Shown here: in pieces, positions 11,305 to 21,259 of the stretch
Position numbering within the stretch: the stretch's first letter is position 1
How the letters are laid out: every line of letters starts with the position of its first letter
DNA from: Carnegiea gigantea
Taxonomy: Eukaryota > Streptophyta > Magnoliopsida > Caryophyllales > Cactaceae
Reading direction: 5' to 3'
Assembly (NCBI GenBank): GCA_029747015.1
Contig: JAKOGI010001572.1
Coordinates: forward strand, 1 to 64,000
DNA: 64,000 nt
Notes under the pieces: model-generated
What the model was told of the DNA's origin: nothing
The model's database searches: none
Seen by the model: the letters and a program-made list of their open reading frames with translations, nothing else
Translations under genes and position numbers: made by a program

Positions 11305-12116
11305 ACACCTCAGGCAAAAGATTTTCGAAGGCTATGCTTGCTGCCTGGGGAGACTCTTCTGAGGATGAAGGTGAATCTGAAAGTGAAGGAGATGTTGTAG
11401 CTCTCATGGCACAAAGTGACTCAGACTTAGATGATGAATCCACAAACAGCTTGACTGATCTCAAGAACAAGGTACGTGGTCTCAATAAAGCAACTCTCGA
11501 AAAACTTTTGTATACCTTGATGGATACTTGTGCTGAATTGAAACGAGATGTCCGAGACCTAGAACTAGAAAATGAGATCCTTGAGAATGAGAAACTTGAG
11601 GCTGAAAGAGAAATTCTAGCTTCACATCAAACCATAAATGACCTTAGGGAGACCTTGATCTTGAACGAAGTAAAATATACCACCAATCAAGCTAAGGCAG
11701 AAAAGGAAACCCTTGAGCTTAAAGAAAAGGTCGAAGTTTTGCTTGCTGAAAACAAGAACCTGTCGGCTAAAGCAAAACGCACAGAACACGACCTTGCCAC
11801 AAACAGGTTGTGGAACAAGTCCTCACAAGCCCTTGATTGGTTAAACACTCACCACAGTCAAAACAAAAAGGGACTTGGATATAAGCCTAAACGAACCGTT
11901 TACCCAATCCATAGAAAGTATGTGGGATTACCTGAAAACATTGTTTGCTTTCATTGTGGTAAAACTGGTCACTATCAATATTCATGTCCTTCAAGAAGGT
12001 ATGCCATTGAAAAGAATGAAAGGTATGTGAAACAAATCTGGATTAGGAAAGATGAGCTTTATTTGTCTAAAAGAATGGGACCCAAGTGGATCTGGGTTCC
12101 CAAAACTAACCCTTGA
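11301..12116 (+). pseudogene. Copia gag, C-terminal portion with second zinc knuckle
   Basis: Continues gag in a different frame. It opens with an acidic Ser/Asp/Glu-rich segment, then a long heptad-like stretch of Leu, Glu and Lys (about residues 50-165) that should form a coiled coil. It ends with an intact CX2CX4HX4C knuckle at 11946-11987 (CFHCGKTGHYQYSC). Duplicate knuckles and an acidic plus coiled-coil spacer are typical of large SIRE-type gag proteins. The frame stops at TGA 12114-12116 but then continues in the same frame into the protease, so this stop is probably a lesion, or less likely a programmed readthrough site. There is no own start codon; translation would need the frameshift repaired. 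Confidence 0.8.
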
Positions 12117-12122
12117 TTTGTT

Positions 12123-12440
12123 TTGCAGGCTGAAGTGAGAGAGAACAACCCCACAAACAACCCAGCAAATAGGGTAAGAAACACCCTGGCAAATAGCTTA
12201 GAAAATAACCTTGAAAACAGGCAGCTGTGGTATGTTGATAGTGGGTGTTCGCGGCATATGACCGGAGAAAAATCAAACTTTCTCTCACTTACAGCTTCAA
12301 CCGGTGGGAGCGTAGCTTTTGGAAACGGTAAGTCTGGGACAATTGTCAGTATAGGTAGCATTGGTAAAACTCTCTCCCACTCAATTGATAATGTGCACTT
12401 AGTTGACGGTTTAAAGCATAATTTACTAAGTGTGTCCTAA
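12123..12440 (+). pseudogene. Copia aspartic protease
   Basis: Retropepsin that cuts the Gag-Pol polyprotein inside the particle. The active-site motif LWYVDSGCSRHMTG (near 12227-12268) is intact with its catalytic Asp and the copia-typical D-S-G-C/A order. Flap and C-terminal strands follow, ending NLLSVS. The frame closes at TAA 12438-12440, where the next residues LCDKNN show the protein should read on; family members have Gln here, so CAA to TAA is likely. It shares the frame with the preceding gag half and following pol. Confidence 0.85.
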
Positions 12441-15400
12441 CTGTGTGACAAGAACAATCTAGTGGTGTTCTCACGAACACATTGCTTGGTTGTCAATGCC
12501 AACACAGGAGACGTTGTGTTAAAGGGGAAGCGTCACAAAAATGTTTACAAAGTTTGTATTTCCACACTTCTCCAAAACAACCTGACTTGTTTGAGTGCTG
12601 TGAATGATGATATAATGCTCTGGCACAAGAGACTAGGTCATGCGAGCCTTACTCTTTTAAACAAACTTGTTTCCAAAGACTTGGTTGTTGGACTACCTTC
12701 CATCAAGTTTAATGATGACAGGGTATGTGAAGCTTGTGCAAAAGGAAAACAAGTCAGATTATCTTTTAAATCAAAAAGGTGTGTTAGCACTACCCGACCT
12801 CTTGAATTATTACACATTGATCTATGTGGTCCTATGAGGATAACAAGTAGAGGTGGGAAGAGGTATGTGCTTGTCATAGTGGATGATTACTCTCGATTTA
12901 CTTGGACCCTGTTCTTGGCCTCCAAGGATGAAACTTTTGAGAATTTTATTGCCCTTCTCAAAAAGGTTGAAAAGAGAGTAGGACACTCATTGGTTAGCTT
13001 GAGGTCTGATCATGGTACTGAATTTGAAAATGCAAGTTTTACAGAATTTTGTAATACGCATGGTGTTGATCATAACTTCTCGGCCCCAAGAACACCCCAA
13101 CAGAATGGGGTGGTTGAGCGTAAAAACCGCACCCTAGAAGACATGACTAGGACAATGCTTATTGCTAATAGTCTTCCTATGAACTTTTGGGCAGAAGCTT
13201 TGAACACATCATGTTACATTATGAATAGATGTATGATTAGACCTATTTTGAACAAAACTCCCTACGAACTCTTCAAAGGCAGAAAGCCCAACATTATGCA
13301 TTTAAGAATATTCGGTTGTAGGTCTTTTGTGCATAATAATGGGAAGGATGCTTTAGGAAAGTTTGATCCCAGGAGTGATGAGGCAATATTTCTCGGTTAT
13401 TCCTCTCACAGCAAGGCATACAAAGTCTTTAACAAAAGAACCTTGTGCGTTGAGGAAAGTGTGCATGTGCTTTTTGATGAATCTAACACTTTGAATAAGA
13501 ATGGTGCACAGGAAGAAGAGTTTGAATTAGGTCTTATCCGAAAAGAAGTGTTGCCCCATGAGAGACAAGGTAAGAACATCATGGAGACAACAGGCCCAGA
13601 AGTTGTTCCTCAAAACGGTAGGCAAGGTGAACACCAAATAGGGGGAAACACCGTTGAACCCTGTTCGGGATCATGTTCTTCAGGAACAGGCTTACAAACA
13701 GGTGCAGAAATAGGCTCAAGAGGTGTTCGTGAGCCTGATTCTCCAAATTTTCTGGCTAGAGTAGAGCATGTGTCTGTGGATCCACTTACTCCACGACCAT
13801 GGAAGCACCATAGTTCACACCCCCTTGATCAAATTCTGTCTGATATTAACAGTGGAGTGCAAACTAGGTCTAAGCTTAAGAATTTCTGTGCTTTCTATGC
13901 TTTTCTCTCTAACATTGAGCCAAAGAATGTGAATGAAGCTCTTGCAGATTCAGATTGGGTCACGGCAATGCAAGAAGAGCTCCATCAATTTGAAAGAAAC
14001 AGAGTATGGCACCTGGTACCTAAACCTGCAGAGAGAACAATCATTGGAACCAAGTGGGTGTTCCGAAACAAGCTAGATGAGTCAGGAACAGTCACTAGGA
14101 ACAAGGCACGGCTGGTTGTTCAAGGGTATAACCAAGAAGAAGGGATCGATTATGAAGAAACCTTTGCACCAGTTGCTACAATTGAGGCTATTCGAACCCT
14201 AATAGCGTTTGCAGCTCATATGGAAATCAAGCTATATCAAATGAACGTGAAAAGTGCATTCTTAAACGGATACCTTAAAGAAGAGGTGTATGTCAAACAA
14301 CCCCCTGGTTTTGAAAACAGTGAATTTTCTAACCATGTTTTCAAACTTGACAAAACTCTTTATGGTTTAAAACAAGCTCCTAGAGCTTGGTATGAACGTT
14401 TGTCAAGTTTTTTACTTGAAAATAATTTTAGAAGAGGCAAGGTAGACAATACTTTGTTTCTAAAATTTAAGGGGGAACATTTATTGATTGTCCAAATATA
14501 TGTTGATGACATTATATTTGGTGCAACTCATCATGATTTATGCAATGAATTTTCAAATATGATGAGGAGTGAGTTTGAGATGAGCATGATGGGTGAGCTT
14601 AACTTTTTCTTAGGCTTACAAATCAAGCAAACTCCAAACGGCACCATGATCCATCAACAAAAGTATATCAAGGAGCTACTTAAGCGTTTTGGGATGGAGT
14701 CGGCCAAATCCATAGACACTCCTATTTCTCCTTCAACCAAGTTGGTTATGGATGATGGGAGTCCCTCAGTTGAGGAGAAACTCTATAGGGGCATGATTGG
14801 GTCACTCCTATACCTAACCGCTAGTAGACCAGATATTGTTTTTAGTGTTGGTTTATGTGCCCGTTTTCAGTCTAATCCTAAGGAAACTCATCTTAAGGCT
14901 GTTAAACGGATACTAAGATATTTGAAACATACACCCAATTTAGCTTTATGGTATCCTAGAGGTTGCAATTTTGATCTTGTTGGATATGCTGACGCTGACT
15001 ATGCTGGATTCCTAGTTGATAGAAAGAGTACCTCAGGTATGGCTCACTTTCTTGGACCTTGTTTGGTATCTTGGGCTACCAAGAAGCAACATTCAGTTGC
15101 CATGTCCACAGCAGAAGCTGAATATGTTGCAGCAGCTTCATGTTGTGCTCAACTGTTGTGGATAAGACAACAGCTTAAGGACTTTTGTGTTGACACTAGA
15201 TGCATTCCTATTTTTTGTGATAACACAAGTGCAATTAACATTGCCAAAAATCCATGTCAACATAAAAGAACAAAGCATATTGACATTCGACATCATTTCT
15301 TGAGAGATAATGTTGAAAAGGGTTTAATTTCTATGAATTTTTGCACAACGGAAAATCAAATTGCTGATATATTCACTAAGGTACTAGCTAGAGATCAATT

Positions 15401-15443
15401 TGAGAGAAATAGACTGGAACTATGGTTGGTAAGAACACCCTGA
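12441..15443 (+). pseudogene. Copia Pol: integrase, reverse transcriptase, RNase H
   Basis: The longest open frame in the window (993 residues from 12462; the frame opens at 12441). Integrase: the HHCC zinc finger uses WHKRLGH and CEAC (residues 55-92), and the DDE core has Asp120, Asp183 (RSDHGTEF) and Glu219 ([10 protein letters not shown]), all present. An acidic linker (345-440) leads to reverse transcriptase (about 490-735), with YVDD at 680-683. The first catalytic Asp is replaced: codon 14244-14246 is AAC (Asn595) within [13 protein letters not shown], where the family has Asp. RNase H (about 835-975) keeps DADYAG, STAEAEY and CDNTSA. The frame ends at TGA 15441-15443. The integrase looks competent, but the RT should be inactive, so this copy could at most be mobilised in trans. 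Confidence 0.95.
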
Positions 15444-16473
15444 GATACTTGTTTCCAAGACATGAACTAGGTTTGGTAAAAACAACCTCTACACCCTGTT
15501 CTCTCCTCTTGTTTGCAAATCTTATTAGCAACTGATGTGATTTATGAACAATGAGTGCATACACTCGAATTGCGTGCGTTTTTTTTTTAATTTATACAAA
15601 GAGTGCAGCATAAGGGGATGTATTAAGGATCACTGGAGCAACTCTACCACCCCTAGTACCAATGAGTCAAATCAAGATCAAACGGCGAAGAACAGGCAGG
15701 TATCTTGATCGAACGGAAAGAACAGGTACGTCCCTTGGTTGTTCGATGCATATGGGAATGTGTTTTCTTTAAACATCCCTCCTTACCAAGGCACACGCCT
15801 TTAATGTTCTCACCCGTTGCAAACCTAGAGATCTTTAAAAGATTTTGGGTGCTCTCTCTCTCTTTAAATGCCCTGTTCTCAGTTTTTGGAAACCCCTGAA
15901 GGGTGTGGCTAATGAGGTTGGCGAAGGGTCAGTCTCCAAACAGGGTCGTCGACCACCTCGACCACCTGTTTCTGGGCAACCTTCCATCAAGGATGAGGCT
16001 GTTCTTGAGGACAATGCTCGCCTCAAGGATGAGCTCTCCGCCGTCAAGGCTGCTCTTGCTGAGGAACAAGCCCTCTCCGCCAAACGCCATGAAGATTTGC
16101 TTGCCCTTCTCTCCACCCTTGCCCCCAGCATTCCTCCTCTGCAAACGAAACCACCCCCTGCTCCCTGATTGTCTAGGCTGGTCTCTAGTCTCCTCCTCCT
16201 CCTCTCTTAGTTTTGTTGTTTTGGCATTGTACTACTTTTCTTTGCAATGAAATATCTATTTGCAATGCTTTATATGCTTTTCTTGCAACCGTCCTGTTGT
16301 TCTTGCTTTTTAATGATGCCAAAAGGGGGAAGAATAGTGTAACCTATTGACAAAGTATGACGAATGAGCCTGACCTTGACTCGATAGGGTGGGTTGACCT
16401 CTAACTCCTTGTACCTACGTGGATCCCTATCAGCATTCAATTTTTTTAATATGGATACTTGGTTTGTCATCAT
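15444..16473 (+). other. Post-pol region of the copia element
   Basis: One kilobase between pol and the polypurine tract. The first 400 bp look untranslated. The middle holds the coiled-coil ORF at 15845-16168. The remainder is T-rich. In SIRE elements this slot carries an env-like gene; here only a short coding remnant is evident. Confidence 0.7.
15845..16168 (+). CDS. Post-pol coiled-coil ORF, possible env-like remnant
   Basis: 107 codons in a frame separate from pol. Residues about 50-90 form a clear heptad pattern (LEDNARLKDELSAVKAALAE), followed by a short proline-rich C-terminus ending TKPPPAP and TGA. The upstream part is basic and proline-rich. It occupies the position of the env-like gene of SIRE elements and could be its C-terminal residue, but no signal peptide or membrane segment is visible and the length is far below an env-like protein. 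A chance frame with real ancestry in a longer, frameshifted ORF is also possible; neighbouring frames overlap it. Confidence 0.4.
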   Translation: MGALSLFKCPVLSFWKPLKGVANEVGEGSVSKQGRRPPRPPVSGQPSIKDEAVLEDNARLKDELSAVKAALAEEQALSAKRHEDLLALLSTLAPSIPPLQTKPPPAP

Positions 16474-16488
16474 CAAAAAGGGGGAAAT
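16474..16488 (+). other. Polypurine tract
   Basis: AAAAAGGGGGAAAT immediately before the right LTR; primes plus-strand DNA synthesis. Position and composition are canonical. Confidence 0.9.
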
Positions 16489-18180
16489 TGTTGAATTAGC
16501 ATATTCAGTTTTGATGACAACAAACCCAAGTGTAAAATGCTCTTAAGCAATGCTGCTCCAAACAAAGTTCTCCAAATAGGCATACACTGTTATTTTCAAT
16601 ATGCGTCTTAACTTGTTTGCTGAATGTTGAGAACAAGTCTTAAGAACAGGTCTCATACCTTGATGACTCACGCTCAAGTCAAGAACACCACCTCGATGAG
16701 TTGATTGTGTGTTAAGATCAGTTCCTGAACTCAAGCAATACAAGAACAACCTGGCAAACAGGCTAGGTGTTTCAAGGACAATCCAGCAAACAGGCCTTTC
16801 TGAACTCAAGCGATACAAGAACAACCTGGCAAACAGGTTGGTCTAGGTGGTTGGGGCAGCGTATTCGTCTTGAACAAGATGACTGGATCTACAACAAGAT
16901 GTCTTGGGTAATTTAGGTTTTATTTTTTAGACTCTTGTTAATATGCCAATCTTGAAAAGTCTCTAACTAACCACTCTTGAATTGGTTGCGCTATTTGCTT
17001 CAGAACACCAAGTTTGAACAACCCTGTAAACAGGGTACCTAGGGTGTTTCTGAACTGCAACGGCCAAACCCGGTCACTTTGGAAAACTTATTTTGGTTGG
17101 CCAAAAGCTCTAATATATTTTGATAAAATTCCAAGACAGCAATTTAAGCTGTAGGAAATCTTTTGATATGAAAATCACTTGGGAGATTTGCAAAACTGAT
17201 TTTGGAAAATATTTATCAAAACAGAAAATATTTCTCTCTTATCCTTTGGAAAGTGATTAATTCAAAATTCAAGCTGAGATTCTTTTCCAGGTATTTCATG
17301 GCTCTTTTTAAGGGGAAAAGATAGTCTTTTATCCTCCAAAATCAAATCCCTATAATATTGGAAAACTCTATCCTCATTGGATCTTTTAGCCGTTGGAATT
17401 CTCTGTGCTAAGCAAAAATCTCTCTTTGCTAAACATAGCTGATTTTATCACTTCTCCTTGTTTTTGACCGTTGGATTTTTTGTTTAAAAACTCAACATTT
17501 CACTCCCATTCATAAGACGAGAAAAAACGAGAAACATACACAACATACGCAAAAAGGGAGAAGTGCAAAAGTGGTTTTTCTAGTGAGAAGAATTTTTCGA
17601 GCTACTCTTGAGAAAAGAAAAACCGAGACAAGTTGTGTTTAAGCTGAGCTTTCAAGATATTGGCATACTAGGACCTCATTGTACCTTACATCTGCTTAAA
17701 TCAGAAGCACCCCCGTAAGGTGTTTTGTAACCCTGATCTTGGATCAGAAAAGTGAGTGAGTGGTCCTCAATCGTGTGGACTTTGGACGTGTCCAATCTGG
17801 TGAGATTTGGACGTGGTGTAACCTTTCTTAGAAAAGAAGGTTACGTGGTTGCAAGTTGTAACAAGGTGTGTTACATTTGTAACGTGTGAAGCCCGTTAGT
17901 GAAAGTGGTTAAATCCTACACGAGGTAGGTCGTGGTTTTTCACACCTCAGTTGGGCTAGAGGTGTTTTCTACGGAAAAATTGTGTGTGCTTTATTTCCGT
18001 ATTTATCTTGTTGATTTTCGCCTTTGAGCAAATTGAAAACATCTGGTGCAAACAAGTCAGAAGGTTGTTTGTAATTCAAGAACAACCTCTGCAATCAGGA
18101 GGGTGTTTGTCAGTAAGTACGCGAAAATCGAACATCACAATTCACCCCCCTCTTGTGGGTAAGTACTCCTAAATTCAACA
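16489..18180 (+). repeat. Right (3') LTR of the copia element
   Basis: 1692 bp, starts TGTTGAATTAGC and ends TTCAACA. Near-identical to the left LTR, with the same internal palindromes (for example 16823-16839). Confidence 0.95.
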
Positions 18181-18185
18181 TTATG
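18181..18185. repeat. Target site duplication TTATG, right
   Basis: Perfect copy of 8596-8600. Removing 8601-18185 restores an intron of about 172 bp between FRS exons c and d. Confidence 0.95.
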
Positions 18186-18300
18186 GTTATTAACTTCTTT
18201 GTTCTACAATTGGGCTAAGGTTTAAATAATAGTACCATACTCACTAACTCGATTAATTGGAGTCTATTGTAGCCATTAACTCATTATTTTACTTGCATAG

Positions 18301-18384
18301 GTCAATGAAAATTCAGAAACTAAAGAATACATGTTTACCCATCTTGATCAGATCATAGGAGGAGGATCAGGGGGACAAAGTTAG
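18301..18384 (+). CDS. Putative last FRS exon d with stop codon
   Basis: Starts after TTTTACTTGCATAG and stays open in phase 0 for 27 codons to TAG at 18382-18384. It encodes VNENSETKEYMFTHLDQI and a glycine-rich end. Acceptor sequence, phase and style match exon c at 8457, so the two are probably neighbours interrupted by the copia insertion. No homology is recognised for the peptide itself. Confidence 0.45.
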   Translation, partial: VNENSETKEYMFTHLDQIIGGGSGGQS

Positions 18385-19245
18385 CATTTTGAACTATATA
18401 TTTACCTTCTTGGGTTTGAACTTCATTAGCTCCTTGTTTTGTTGTTTATTTATTACTATTATTTAGTTGGATGAGGTTTGCATCTTTTCTATTGGGTTTT
18501 CACTTGTTATGTTTGATTTTGTAAGATACACTTGTCAATTTTTATGCTTGAGACTAGTGGCCTTTTCAATTGTCCAATTTTTTATTTTTGTTTGGGATGA
18601 ATTTTATTCTTCCCTATTTTTAATTTTTCCGTTTGTCCTAATTTCACTTTTGTCTATATAAAGCTATCAACGCGAGGTACTCGTGCAAATTTAAAAACTT
18701 CCATTTTGAAATCACACACAATGTGTGCAAGATTAAATTAAGTATATCTCATCCTATTTCGAAATATGATTGACCTATATTTTATTCGCCTGCATGCCCG
18801 AATAGCCAGATATATTAAGAATCAATTCTCTATTAATATTCAGCCTCATGTGCACAACATGTGCACTAGGTCAACTTATTAATAGTACTATATTTATATC
18901 ACGTTCAATAAAATAAGAGAATTTTAAAAAATTGTTAGAATAAAGAACAACATATTATGAAAACGTGAAACATATAATGAAAGAAATCATAAATTCAATG
19001 AGATTTATGACCTGTTAACATTAAATGCAAGGAAAATAACTAATTAGACTGCTTACAACCCTCAGCTCCGTGCACATCACAAACATAAATGACCACAAAG
19101 AGCATAAGATCAAAGCCTAAATATGAAATAACATGCGTAGTTAACATAAAATTAAAACTATAACTAAAGACATAAAAATGAAATAAAATTGGGGATGGAG
19201 AGAGAGAACCATAAATTCAAATTCAATCTATTACGATGGGGTCCT
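18385..19245. other. Non-coding, probable FRS 3' flank
   Basis: T-rich sequence just after exon d could be 3' UTR. I see no gene or repeat here. Confidence 0.5.
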
Positions 19246-19540
19246 CCATGTTAGGGTCTTCTTCGCGTACAATTGATATATCAATAGTCGGTTGAGCGAC
19301 CATTCAATTTCCTTGCTCATCGACTCTATCAAATAATTCTTTTGGATTATTGTCGACATAACCTTGGGAGTGGTTACACTTTTCTTCAAAAATTTTCTGA
19401 AGGGTTGAAAACCAATCCAATTGCGATAAAGTACTTGCTACAACATCTCGACCAAGCAGTGGGTTTTCATTAATGTTGCGTATAAAAAATCTAATTTCTA
19501 TTAAGTCGTGAACATGCTGCTTTCTCTTCTCCGTTGCCAT
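19246..19540 (-). pseudogene. Unknown coding-like remnant
   Basis: From ATG at 19540 on the minus strand a 78-codon frame runs to TGA at 19304. The same frame then stays open for about 24 more codons (MVAQPTIDISIVREEDPN...) to a second stop near 19228. The protein is polar and charged with a plausible N-terminus (MATEKRKQHVHDLIEIRFFI) and no membrane segment. I do not recognise it. The continued acidic frame past one TGA suggests a real protein with a single nonsense change, perhaps a second product of a DNA transposon or a small plant gene. Chance cannot be excluded. Confidence 0.3.
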
Positions 19541-20780
19541 TACAAATTATCACTATAAAATAGACTATATTTGACGTATTATGCAATTGTTTAATCGGTA
19601 GCTATTAGCTAATCTTTATATTTTTATTTATACTCCCCACTCACTCACTATGTACAACCTCTTCTGCCACTCATTACAAAAACTAATAACAAAACAAATT
19701 AGAACCACCCAGAGGCCAAAACGTGGTTGTGTGTTTTCGGCACATTGATATGACATGATTTTCGATGGGGCAACGATCAAGGCACATAGGGTCATAGCGA
19801 GTACTTTTCTTTAATCGAAAAATAAAACAACACATTCCATTAAAGTGCTAGGCATGCTGTGCATTAATGAGTGACAGATGGAGTTCATGCCCAACACATG
19901 TTTAGCACTATTAAATTCTTCATGTATTATACAATTATTTTGCCTTTAAACTATTACACTTATTAAAATTTCGTTCACTTAAAAAAATATCTAACAAATA
20001 AATCTTACTTTTTGAATACTTTCCGAAGTTTTATTCTACAAACAAAAAGTTCTTTATATTTTCGTAAATAATAATTTTCAAAAATTAAGAGAGTATAAGG
20101 CAATCAAATATTTTCTCCAATCTTTGGGGAAAATAGTTAATTTTATAAATGAAGAAAAAATAAGTCAATAAAAATATTTTCCCTTATTGTTTCAGCTAAC
20201 AAATTATGAAAATTCAATTGAAATATATCCCTTATTTTTTGGAAAACAAAACTGTTGTAAATTAAGGGATTATAAATCAATCACAATTTTTTTTCCTTAT
20301 TTTAGTCAAAAATAAATAACAATTAAAAATTATAAGTAAAATATTTTCCTTTTTTCGACACAAAATATATATTATTATAAATTAAGAAAATATAATCCAA
20401 TATTCTAAAACTAATTTGCATAGTTAGTCCCTTTTTACAATCTATTTTTACATCACATCCTAACATTTGTTTTAAATACAATATGGATCCTAATAATGTA
20501 GCAATATTTTTTTTAAAACTGAACTGATTTATCTATTTGGCAAATGCCACATTGGAGCAAGACACTTAAAAAGTGTTTTGTTAAAGACATTTATCATTTT
20601 TGATTCTAATCAGCTTATAAACACTACGCTAGAGCCTTATGCCTAATCTGAAAGTGTCCAACTCTAACAAGTGCTGTTTTTGCAGCAGTTTTTAGGGGCA
20701 CTCTATGTTTGATTTTTATGGATTGTCAAGGTATATGTTCATGTTTGTACCACCTTTTCTACTTTACGCTTGGCTTTATT
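19541..20780. other. AT-rich non-coding stretch
   Basis: No gene found. It contains loosely repeated TATTTTCCTTATT-type segments at 20110-20400, probably low-complexity drift. Confidence 0.5.
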
Positions 20781-20784
20781 ATTT

Positions 20785-21255
20785 TTGATAAGATTGTCCA
20801 GACCTCGGTCAAATGAACTTCCAAACTAGATGTACCTGAATAGAGAGTTTCCCGAAGCATACATATATATGGATCAACTGTGCCAGAGTCCAGGAGGACA
20901 AGCAGTTTTGGGCGAAGCTGATTGAAGTCAAAAATAGCAGTAGGAAGGTAACCGACAATATGGGCCGGTTACATGTCATTAGAGAAGGCCATGTTGCTTG
21001 GATGTGTGACAAGAACAAAGCACCATAGTAGAATTAGGCAATGAAGACAGGTTGCCTGTGTACCTATAGCACAGCCCTTGTATATAGGTAGGAGGCTACA
21101 TGGTTTGATTCTGTGTTCTAGCATAACCCGCCTAGCCTTTTCACCTTCCATCTCATACGAATTTGAATGGCTTTGCTTATCAAGGGTCATCTTCACAATC
21201 GTTGAAGGCACGACTATATGTGGTTTGAGACATTCTAGTTCATCATATTTTCATT
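20785..21255 (-). pseudogene. Unrecognised exon-like remnant
   Basis: A minus-strand frame from about 21255 to 20785 is open except for one TAA near 20969. After it the frame reads PAHIVGYLPTAIFDFNQLRP and goes on through a Leu-rich strand, DSGTVDPYICMLRETLYSG and SLEVHLTEVWTILSK. The composition, with many aromatic and Pro/Gly turns, looks like a folded globular protein rather than transposon or chance sequence, and it matches none of the retroelement domains in the window. Before the stop the frame is less convincing. I cannot name the family. It may be a captured gene fragment or a decayed cellular exon. Confidence 0.4.
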
Positions 21256-21259
21256 CTTA

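Larger units (their letters stand above)
8601..18180 (+). mobile_element. Complete Ty1/copia retrotransposon (Maximus/SIRE-like)
   Basis: A 9580-bp element with two long LTRs beginning TGTTGAATTAGC and ending TTCAACA, a 12-nt primer site TGGTATCAGAGC three bases after the left LTR, and a polypurine tract abutting the right LTR. Gene order is gag, protease, integrase, reverse transcriptase, RNase H, which is the copia order. A kilobase lies between pol and the right LTR, as in Maximus/SIRE elements, and the LTR start and the CATCAAAAAGGGGGA tract fit that lineage. The LTRs are about 98% identical by eye (roughly 30 differences), so insertion is fairly recent. It sits in the last intron of the FRS gene in the same orientation. 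Copy-specific lesions in gag, PR and RT make it non-autonomous. The lineage call is from memory of motif style, not a search. Confidence 0.93.

Noticed and set aside
15903..16250. Overlapping frames on both strands around the post-pol coiled coil
   Set aside because: They are C/T-rich shadows of the 15845-16168 frame; only that frame has a heptad pattern.
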